Positions 1 to 5,376 of a DNA stretch of 17,227 nt are shown piece by piece. A model generated the notes under the pieces. It made no database searches and was not told the DNA's origin. It saw only the letters and a program-made list of their open reading frames with translations. Numbering within the stretch: position 1 is the stretch's first letter; every line of letters starts with the position of its first letter. This DNA is from Sulfurospirillum sp. (GTDB lineage: Bacteria; Campylobacterota; Campylobacteria; Campylobacterales; QNZT01), in the NCBI GenBank assembly GCA_003978455.1, contig QNZT01000118.1, positions 1-17,227 of the forward strand. The letters run 5' to 3'. The position numbers and the translations under genes were made by a program.

Positions 1-71
1 ACTTCGACTTTACCGGTACGCAGGTGATCATCGAAGCGAAAAAGAAAAAGAGCGATGAGGATTTTGAGTGA
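1..71 (+). CDS. 3' end of an unidentified protein (partial)
   Basis: An open frame runs in from the left edge (first full codon at 3) and stops at TGA 69-71. It encodes 22 visible residues, starting FDFTGTQVII and ending in a charged, lysine-rich tail (EAKKKKSDEDFE). The frame is consistent with a gene sharing direction and probably a transcript with aroK, 42 nt downstream. The short beta-strand-like stretch followed by a charged tail is too little to assign a family; I considered an AMIN-type envelope domain from neighbourhood memory but cannot support it. The direction and stop are well supported; the function is unknown. Confidence 0.6.
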   Translation, partial: FDFTGTQVIIEAKKKKSDEDFE

Positions 72-113
72 TGAAAGTGCAACGCCGATCAGGACAAAAG
101 AGGAGTTCATGAG

Positions 114-629
114 ATGAAAAATATCATACTGATAGGGTTTATGGGTGTGGGCAAAGGTACCGTCGCGCGGGCACTTGCCAAAAACTACGACTACTATGCG
201 ATCGACACGGATGATCTGATCGAGAGTCTGGAGAACCGCAAGATCAAAAAGATATTTGAGACCGACGGGGAGCCCTACTTCCGCGATCTGGAGCGAAAAA
301 CCGCGGCGTGGCTGGCGGAAAATGTCCAAAACGCCGTCATCTCCACCGGAGGCGGTTTTTTCAGGCAGAAACAGCTTCATGAGATCGGTACGGTGGTACT
401 GCTGGACAGCAGTTTCGAAGCGATCCTCAAGCGGATCAAAGAGCACCCCAACGCCAAAAACAAACTTGCCAAACGCCCCCTCTTCTCCACACCCGAAAAG
501 GCAAAAGCGATCTACGAAGAGCGGGAGAAGGAGTACAGAGAGGTAGCCGATCTCATCATCGATGTCGAAAACCGTACTCCCGAAGATGTCGCAAAGGAGA
601 TTCACCAAAAGATGAAGGACCGGAGATGA
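114..629 (+). CDS. aroK: Shikimate kinase
   Basis: This cytoplasmic enzyme phosphorylates the 3-hydroxyl of shikimate with ATP, the fifth step of the chorismate pathway to aromatic amino acids. The 171 residues match the family's usual 160-190. The P-loop GFMGVGKGT is at 8-16, the shikimate-binding DTDD at 31-34, a binding arginine at R57, the GGG motif at 79-81, and the lid with RPLF at 121-124; R137 fits the adenine-side arginine. The P-loop has Gly15 where most shikimate kinases have Ser, with Thr16 next to it. The start is supported by AGGAG at 101-105, 8 nt upstream. The last four bases overlap the next gene (ATGA), so the two are probably translationally coupled. Confidence 0.95.
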   Translation: MKNIILIGFMGVGKGTVARALAKNYDYYAIDTDDLIESLENRKIKKIFETDGEPYFRDLERKTAAWLAENVQNAVISTGGGFFRQKQLHEIGTVVLLDSSFEAILKRIKEHPNAKNKLAKRPLFSTPEKAKAIYEEREKEYREVADLIIDVENRTPEDVAKEIHQKMKDRR

Positions 630-1498
630 TCCGTCGTGTCGCCGTCACCGGAGGAACGCACGGCAATGAACTGACCGGTGTCTATCTCGTCAAAAAGTGG
701 CAGCAAAATCCTGAACTTGTCCAAAGAGAGAGCTTTGAAACCCTCACGCTCCACACCAATCCCGAAGCGATCAAAGCGTGCAGGCGATACATCGACCGTG
801 ACCTCAACCGCTCCTTCGCCACTGCCGATCTGGAAAATCCCCCGAACCACTATGAAGCCAAACGCGCCTGTGAACTCAATGCCCTGCTCGGTCCCAAAGG
901 TGCAGAGCAAACTGCGGTCGATTTTATCCTCGACCTGCACTCCACGACGGCAAATATGGGTCTCTCACTGGTGGTCAGTTCCGACTCGCCCCTCACATGG
1001 GAAGCAGTGCGCTATCTCTGCGCAAAAGTGCCGGAGCTGAAAGTCTATCGGTGGAGAGGGGATGAGGAGGATGCTTTTGTCGACTCGATCGCGCCGAACG
1101 GCTTCGCTATCGAAGTGGGTCCGGTACCGCAGGGGGTACTGCGCAGCGACCTCTTCATGAAGACCGAAGCGCTGGTCTATCACCTGCTGGACTTCTTTGA
1201 GAGACGAAACAGCGGAGAAGCTGTGCCGGAAACAGCACAAAAAGTGACCGTATATGACCACGTCGGACTCATCGACTATCCGCGAGACGCAAACGGCGAT
1301 CTGGACGGGATGGTACATGAAGCGCGCCAGGATCAGGACTTTACCCTGATCAAACAGGGAGACCCCCTCTTCCGAAAACTCGACGGCACAGTGATCCGCT
1401 ATGAAGGTGAAGAGCCGCTCTATACCCTTTTTATCAACGAAGCGGCATACTACGAGAAGGGATTTGCGATGACACTGGCGAGGAAGATCACGCTTTAA
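626..1498 (+). CDS. Aspartoacylase/AstE-family zinc amidohydrolase
   Basis: This is a 290-residue zinc carboxypeptidase-fold enzyme of the aspartoacylase / succinylglutamate desuccinylase family. The zinc ligands are visible: GGTHGNE with H12 and E15, and H105 in DLHST. The substrate-binding block includes R53 and DRDLNR (57-62), and the catalytic glutamate is E163 in AIEVGP. Length and motif spacing resemble human aspartoacylase (H21, E24, H116, E178), which cleaves N-acetyl-aspartate to aspartate and acetate. Aminoacylase-3-like activity on N-acetylated aromatic amino acids is an alternative, and proximity to aroK makes it worth considering; sequence reading cannot decide. The ATG overlaps the aroK stop by 4 nt. 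The gene ends 3 nt from the stop of the opposing helicase gene, leaving no room for a terminator. Confidence 0.85.
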   Translation: MIRRVAVTGGTHGNELTGVYLVKKWQQNPELVQRESFETLTLHTNPEAIKACRRYIDRDLNRSFATADLENPPNHYEAKRACELNALLGPKGAEQTAVDFILDLHSTTANMGLSLVVSSDSPLTWEAVRYLCAKVPELKVYRWRGDEEDAFVDSIAPNGFAIEVGPVPQGVLRSDLFMKTEALVYHLLDFFERRNSGEAVPETAQKVTVYDHVGLIDYPRDANGDLDGMVHEARQDQDFTLIKQGDPLFRKLDGTVIRYEGEEPLYTLFINEAAYYEKGFAMTLARKITL

Positions 1499-1501
1499 AA
1501 C

Positions 1502-2809
1502 TCAGTCGATCACGATGCTTTCATTTTCCGCATAAAAGCGTTTCACCCTCTCACTTACCGTGACTGCGCGTTGCAGGTAGTTTTGAAAGTCGTTGCGTGT
1601 GTAGCTGATCTTCAGAGATGCGGGGTCGGTGGCGCGGGAGAGTGCGACGTAGAACTGGCTGTCGGCAAAGATGGTATCGACGTTGCAGATCAGTTTTTCG
1701 ATACTCATCCCCTGTGATTTGTGGATGGTGATGGCGTAGGCGGGGCGCAGCGGGAACTGTTCGAGGGTGGCGATGGTGTCGTTTTCGAGCATCCCGTCGG
1801 CGGCGAGTCCGGGTCTGGAGAGCTCAAACGAGAAACGATCCACTTTGACCAGACGCCCCTTCTTTTCGACGACGACTGCATCTTTGTCGATATGCTCCAC
1901 CACCGCCCGTTCGCCGTTGTGGTAACTGCCCCATTTGTTGGTGGTAAAGATGACGGGGATGCCCTCTTTGAGTTTGAGGTTGTCGATGATGGGGAGGTTC
2001 TTTTTCCAGCTCTCGATCCGTCTGGCATCGACCGAGGGGTCTTTCACTTTGAGGATGGCGGGCAGATCGATCTCCTGCCGTTTGACCGCCGCCACTTTCT
2101 GGAGGTTGAGTCTGTCTGCCTGCGCATTGGTGCCGAAAAGCACCGTCGCATCGTTTTCGCCGGGAAAATCGTTTCCTCGCAGTGACTGGAGGTAGTGAAA
2201 TACCGCTTCATCTGCTTCGCCGATACGGATCTTTTCGAGTATCTTCATGAAGTCTGTGTTGGTGGTGCGTTTGATCTTTGTCAGCTCCACCGTCACAAAA
2301 TCAAAGGTCTCCCACGCACTGCTCTCAAACGCATAGACTCCCTGGTCAAAGATCCCCTGTGCGGGTTGTCTGGCGCCTTTTTGGACAGGAGGGAGCTGGT
2401 AAAAATCCCCGACGACCATCAGTTTGCCGTCATACCCGCACTGGCGGAAGCGGTAGAGGATCATCTCCATCAAGTCGGCGCTGACCATCGAAATCTCGTC
2501 GATGATGATCAGGTCGGTGCTTTTGAGTATCTTGCAGAGCTCTTTGATGCGGCTGCGGTTGTAGCGATCGTTTGCACTCAACTCTTCGAGGTTTTTGGAG
2601 ATGCCGAAGACAAAAAAGCTGTGGATCGTCTGACCGCCGACATTTACCGCGGAGATACCGGTCGATCCCAGTACGATGACTCCCTGATACTCTTTCTGGT
2701 ACCAGGCGATCACCTCTTTGGTCAGGTAGCTTTTGCCGACACCGGCGCCGCCGGTCAGGAAGATATTGCGGGATTCGAGCAGTTCGGTCACTTTTATCAG
2801 GCTTTGCAT
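1502..2809 (-). CDS. Pif1/RecD-like superfamily 1B DNA helicase
   Basis: This 435-residue protein has the motif set of a 5'-to-3' SF1B helicase. Walker A is GGAGVGKS (20-27), followed by GSTGISA (48-54), Walker B with DEIS (104-107), and motif III GDFYQLPPV (134-142). The C-terminal half carries the UvrD/Pif1 motif TIHKSQG (361-367) and VALSRA (388-393). Such proteins unwind forked DNA, RNA-DNA hybrids or G-quadruplexes in replication and repair; the specific role here is unknown. It is smaller than RecD2 and lacks a long N-terminal extension, so Pif1-like is the better label. The start places Walker A 19 residues in, normal for Pif1 cores. No Shine-Dalgarno precedes the ATG; see the promoter entry. 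It stands alone on this strand, with the carbonic anhydrase gene divergent. Confidence 0.9.
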   Translation of the reverse strand: MQSLIKVTELLESRNIFLTGGAGVGKSYLTKEVIAWYQKEYQGVIVLGSTGISAVNVGGQTIHSFFVFGISKNLEELSANDRYNRSRIKELCKILKSTDLIIIDEISMVSADLMEMILYRFRQCGYDGKLMVVGDFYQLPPVQKGARQPAQGIFDQGVYAFESSAWETFDFVTVELTKIKRTTNTDFMKILEKIRIGEADEAVFHYLQSLRGNDFPGENDATVLFGTNAQADRLNLQKVAAVKRQEIDLPAILKVKDPSVDARRIESWKKNLPIIDNLKLKEGIPVIFTTNKWGSYHNGERAVVEHIDKDAVVVEKKGRLVKVDRFSFELSRPGLAADGMLENDTIATLEQFPLRPAYAITIHKSQGMSIEKLICNVDTIFADSQFYVALSRATDPASLKISYTRNDFQNYLQRAVTVSERVKRFYAENESIVID

Positions 2810-2815
2810 CGGGAG

Positions 2816-2824
2816 ATTATAGCA
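2816..2824 (-). promoter_or_regulatory. Extended -10 promoter of the helicase gene
   Basis: Read on the minus strand, TGC-TATAAT (2824 down to 2816) is a perfect -10 hexamer with the TGn extension and no recognisable -35, as is common in Campylobacterota. Only six bases (CTCCCG) separate the hexamer from the ATG at 2809. Transcription should therefore begin at or within one base of the start codon, giving a leaderless or nearly leaderless message. Confidence 0.6.
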
Positions 2825-2842
2825 TAGAAAGTTGTAAAAGGG

Positions 2843-2855
2843 TTTTTGTTATCAT
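2843..2855 (+). promoter_or_regulatory. Probable promoter of the carbonic anhydrase gene
   Basis: TTTTTGTTATCAT places a T-run and TGT directly before the hexamer TATCAT (2850-2855), close to the extended -10 used by Campylobacter-type sigma70. The expected start is near 2862, giving an 80-nt leader that contains the hairpin at 2866-2915. It lies back to back with the helicase promoter, with about 20 bp between the two -10 boxes. Confidence 0.45.
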
Positions 2856-2865
2856 AGTAAACAGG

Positions 2866-2915
2866 CTTTTCACAAAACTCCCCGCATACACGAAGCGGCT
2901 CAGTTTTGCGCAAAG
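2866..2915 (+). promoter_or_regulatory. Stem-loop in the carbonic anhydrase leader
   Basis: The arms can form 16 base pairs. CAAAACT (2873-2879) pairs with AGTTTTG (2902-2908), CCGC (2882-2885) with GCGG (2895-2898), and CTTT (2866-2869) with AAAG (2912-2915), plus C2871-G2910. The small internal loops are asymmetric and the apical loop is ATACACGAA. It begins about 4 nt after the predicted transcription start and ends 15 nt before the AGGAG ribosome site at 2931-2935. No U-tract follows, so it is not a simple terminator. It could protect the 5' end, respond to a ligand, or act as a DNA operator. Confidence 0.5.
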
Positions 2916-2941
2916 TCTGAAATTTTATCAAGGAGTCAGGA

Positions 2942-3724
2942 ATGAAGAGAAATATCCTGTTGGCATCTCTGGGGCTGGCAGTCGCTCTGACAGGCTGTGC
3001 ACCCAAACAGCACGAAGTCAAAAAAGTACATGAAGTACACACGGCACACGCCACCCACCACTGGGGGTATGAAGGGGAGTACGGACCACTGCACTGGGGT
3101 GATCTCGAACCGAAGTTTCATATGTGCAAAGAGGGGAAAAACCAGTCTCCCGTGGATATCACCGATACCCGCGCGATCGAGAAGAAGCACATCCAGTTTC
3201 GCTACTTTGTCGGAGGCGACGATGTCATCTTCAACGGGCACGCCGTACAGGTCAACTACCGCCCTGGCAGTTTTGTCATCATCGACGGACATACTTTTGC
3301 ACTGAAACAGTTCCACTTCCACACACCGAGCGAAAACACGCTTGAGGGAAAACACTTTCCGATGGAAGCGCACTTTGTACATGCCGACGATAAAGGCAAT
3401 CTTGCCGTACTGGCGCTCTTTTTCAAAGAGGGTGCGGAAAATCCCGAACTCAACAAGATTCTCGAATCCCTCTCACCTGTACAGGGACAGGATCTCCCAC
3501 TCAAACGTCCCGCAAACGCTTCCGCGCTGATGCCGATGGATGTGGACTACTACCGCTACAACGGCTCACTGACCACACCGCCGTGCAGCGAAGGGGTCGT
3601 CTGGGTAGTGTTCAAAAAGCCGGTCACCGCTTCCAAAGCGCAGATCGAGCGTTTTTTCAATGAGATCGGACACCCGAACAACCGACCGGTACAACCGATC
3701 AATGCACGTCTTATCACCCGATAA
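2942..3724 (+). CDS. Periplasmic alpha-carbonic anhydrase lipoprotein
   Basis: This enzyme interconverts CO2 and bicarbonate. The signal peptide ends in the lipobox LTGC (C19), so the protein should be lipid-anchored outside the cytoplasm. The mature part begins with a histidine-rich linker (H24, H30, H33, H36, H39, H40), then HWGYEG and the catalytic domain. The three zinc histidines are H125, H127 (QFHFHTPSE) and H144 (EAHFVH). C62 and C215 fit the conserved disulfide, and NGSLTTPPC (207-215) is the family signature. At 260 residues it has the usual length for bacterial alpha enzymes. AGGAG at 2931-2935 lies 6 nt before the ATG. In this phylum such enzymes serve pH balance (Helicobacter) and may feed inorganic carbon to autotrophic fixation; the adjacent H+ antiporter gene suits a pH/CO2 role. 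Confidence 0.95.
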   Translation: MKRNILLASLGLAVALTGCAPKQHEVKKVHEVHTAHATHHWGYEGEYGPLHWGDLEPKFHMCKEGKNQSPVDITDTRAIEKKHIQFRYFVGGDDVIFNGHAVQVNYRPGSFVIIDGHTFALKQFHFHTPSENTLEGKHFPMEAHFVHADDKGNLAVLALFFKEGAENPELNKILESLSPVQGQDLPLKRPANASALMPMDVDYYRYNGSLTTPPCSEGVVWVVFKKPVTASKAQIERFFNEIGHPNNRPVQPINARLITR

Positions 3725-3725
3725 C

Positions 3726-3744
3726 AATCGCTTCACGATTTTAT
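3726..3744 (+). terminator. Weak hairpin after the carbonic anhydrase gene
   Basis: AATCG (3726-3730) and CGATT (3736-3740) form a 5-bp stem with loop CTTCA, followed by TTAT, two nucleotides after the carbonic anhydrase stop. The stem is short and the T-run poor, so this is at best a weak or partial terminator. It overlaps the upstream edge of the next gene's promoter. Confidence 0.25.
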
Positions 3745-3752
3745 GCTACAAT
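3744..3752 (+). promoter_or_regulatory. Extended -10 promoter of the small lipoprotein gene
   Basis: TGC-TACAAT (3744-3752), in the context TTTTATGCTACAAT, is an extended -10 box with one deviation from TATAAT and no clear -35. The predicted start, near 3759, leaves about a 19-nt leader that contains the ribosome site AAAGGAGA (3766-3773). The same TATGC lead-in precedes the helicase -10 box. Confidence 0.5.
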
Positions 3753-3777
3753 GGATAAAAACGGTAAAGGAGATATC

Positions 3778-3921
3778 ATGAAGTACCTTATTATCCTTGT
3801 AGCGGCACTTTTTCTGAACGGTTGTATCAGTACACCGTACGCCAGCATCGGTGCCAGCAAAACGGTCAATATCGGCGGTATCGATGTAGGTGTGGGTGTA
3901 GGGAATATCCTCAGACCTTAA
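3778..3921 (+). CDS. Small lipoprotein of unknown function (47 aa)
   Basis: This short gene has every expected control element: an extended -10 box at 3744-3752, AAAGGAGA at 3766-3773, and ATG 4 nt later. The signal peptide (MKYLIILVAALF) ends in the lipobox LNGC, with Cys16 as the lipidation site, so the mature product is a 32-residue lipoprotein. The mature part starts CISTPYASIG, contains two small Gly/Val-rich stretches (NIGGIDVGVGVGN) that could form a beta hairpin, and ends NILRP. No lysine or aspartate sits immediately after the cysteine. I do not recognise a family. It lies between the carbonic anhydrase and antiporter genes but has its own promoter, so a shared function is only a guess. 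The complete control region makes me fairly sure it is real. Confidence 0.75.
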   Translation: MKYLIILVAALFLNGCISTPYASIGASKTVNIGGIDVGVGVGNILRP

Positions 3922-3933
3922 CATAAATTCGGG

Positions 3934-3939
3934 TATTAT
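3934..3939 (+). promoter_or_regulatory. Possible -10 box of the antiporter gene
   Basis: TATTAT lies 25 nt before the antiporter ATG in a short AT-rich gap. It lacks the TGn extension and a -35. The antiporter may instead be read through from the small lipoprotein gene, 43 nt upstream. The ribosome site AAGGAG at 3954-3959 is clear. Confidence 0.25.
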
Positions 3940-3964
3940 TATGTTTTTTTAAGAAGGAGCATAT

Positions 3965-5308
3965 ATGATACCCGAATTACTACTGCTACTGACAGTACTC
4001 TTCTTATCGATAGAGATACAGAAATATTTCAAGATCCCCTCCCCCGTTTCACTGCTGCTTTTAAGTTACACATCCTTTTATATCTTCCCGCACCTGCGTA
4101 TCTTTTCACAGGAGAACTTTGCCGAACTGGTGCTCTTTCTGATCCCCATACTCATCACCTCCGATGCCTTGCAACTCGATCTGAAGGATCTGAAGAAAAA
4201 TGCACTGAGTCTGATTTTTCTCGCTGTGGTCGCGGTGGTGCTTTCACTCCTTTTCGGCTACTGGGTCGAAGAGCTCTTTTTCAGCAACTACGGTCTGGGT
4301 GTCGGTGCGGTGGTCGCCCTCTTCGCCATGGTTCTGGCGACCGATCCCGTCTCTGTCGTCTCGGTATTTTCGAGTTTCAAAGTACCGCACAGATTGAAGA
4401 TTCTTGCAGAAGGCGAGTCACTTTTCAACGATGCGACGGCACTGATCATCTTTAGTTTCATCGCATTGCCGATGATGCAGGGTGCAGATATCGGTCCAAC
4501 TGAGATCGCCTTCGTTTCGCTGAAAGTACTGCTACTCTCCATAGTGATCGGTTTGATCGTCGGATTTGTTGGTATTCAACTGATGCGCACGACGGAGAAC
4601 GGTATGAGTGAACTGGTGGTGATCCTGCTGACGGCATACGGAAGTTTCGAGATTGCCGAACACTTTCATGTATCGGGTCTTCTGGCGGTCATCGTCGCGA
4701 TCATCACACTCAATACTATCACCCAGAAATCCCTCAGAGCGATCGACCGCAGGATGCGCAAAAGCAAGCGTATCCTCGACCGCACCAACAAAAGCAAAAA
4801 GATCTTCTCCCGCCGTTTCATGAGCGGGATCACCCGGCGTCTGGGATCGGATATCACCGAGATCGAGCAACACAAACTCAATATGCAATATATCGGCGTG
4901 CTGGCGCTTCTGGCAAACGCGTTTCTCTTTATCTCTATGGCAAGCATCGTCCATATCGATCTGCTGATCAAATACAGCAGGGAGATCCTCTGGATGTTTG
5001 CCATCACCACCCTGATACGCGCTTTGATGATGGCGCTTTTTGCCCTCCTCTCCAACAGACGCAAAGATATGACCGATATCTCTTTCAGGTGGTGGAGTGT
5101 GCTGCTGTTTGCAGGTATCAAGGGCGGGCTCTCGATCGTGATGCTCCAGATGCTGCCTGAAAACTTTGCCCACAGGGAGATGTTCGAAGCGATCGTCGTC
5201 GGTGTGATTTTGCTCTCGACGATACTTTACGCATTTGCACTGGTGTTGATCATCTCACTCAACAAAACAAGTTTCTCCAGGGAGTTTGCGCAAGAACACC
5301 ACCATTGA
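3965..5308 (+). CDS. CPA1-family Na+/H+ antiporter, inner membrane
   Basis: This 447-residue, highly hydrophobic protein is predicted to exchange Na+ (or K+) for H+ across the inner membrane. The ion-binding region has the CPA1 hallmarks LATDPVSVV (124-132, D127) and EGESLFNDA (149-157), with the adjacent Asn155-Asp156 pair typical of electroneutral exchangers such as NhaP and NHE. I see about 12 hydrophobic segments. The first half is followed near residues 253-300 by a long, very basic cytoplasmic loop (RRMRKSKR, then NKSKKIFSRR), after which the last membrane segments resume. There is no large C-terminal regulatory domain, so it is of the short bacterial type. AAGGAG lies 5 nt before the ATG. 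Its position behind a periplasmic carbonic anhydrase suggests joint pH handling, but that is inference. Confidence 0.9.
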   Translation: MIPELLLLLTVLFLSIEIQKYFKIPSPVSLLLLSYTSFYIFPHLRIFSQENFAELVLFLIPILITSDALQLDLKDLKKNALSLIFLAVVAVVLSLLFGYWVEELFFSNYGLGVGAVVALFAMVLATDPVSVVSVFSSFKVPHRLKILAEGESLFNDATALIIFSFIALPMMQGADIGPTEIAFVSLKVLLLSIVIGLIVGFVGIQLMRTTENGMSELVVILLTAYGSFEIAEHFHVSGLLAVIVAIITLNTITQKSLRAIDRRMRKSKRILDRTNKSKKIFSRRFMSGITRRLGSDITEIEQHKLNMQYIGVLALLANAFLFISMASIVHIDLLIKYSREILWMFAITTLIRALMMALFALLSNRRKDMTDISFRWWSVLLFAGIKGGLSIVMLQMLPENFAHREMFEAIVVGVILLSTILYAFALVLIISLNKTSFSREFAQEHHH

Positions 5309-5338
5309 AAAATTGATATTTATCTAATTTACATTCCT

Positions 5339-5349
5339 GCCGATATAGT
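5339..5349 (+). promoter_or_regulatory. Possible promoter of the kinase/EAL operon
   Basis: The 68-bp gap before the kinase gene contains GCCGATATAGT. Two readings overlap: GCCGATAT (5339-5346) matches the flagellar sigma28 -10 consensus GCCGATAA at 7 of 8 bases, and TATAGT (5344-5349) could be a sigma70 -10. I see no good sigma28 -35 (TAAA) at the proper distance. Either would give a leader of about 20-25 nt with AGGA at 5367-5370. Confidence 0.25.
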
Positions 5350-5376
5350 TCTCAGAAAGCTTACACAGGACAATAT

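Noticed and set aside
71..112. 13-codon frame starting in the stop of the first gene (TGATGA)
   Set aside because: Too short, with no ribosome site or signal. It ends inside the aroK leader; at most a chance or leader peptide.
2195..2827. 210-codon plus-strand frame opposite the helicase
   Set aside because: The helicase motifs on the minus strand are decisive, and this frame has no domain or upstream ribosome site.
4532..5173. 213-codon minus-strand frame opposite the antiporter
   Set aside because: Antisense shadow of membrane-segment codons; polar low-quality translation with no family features.
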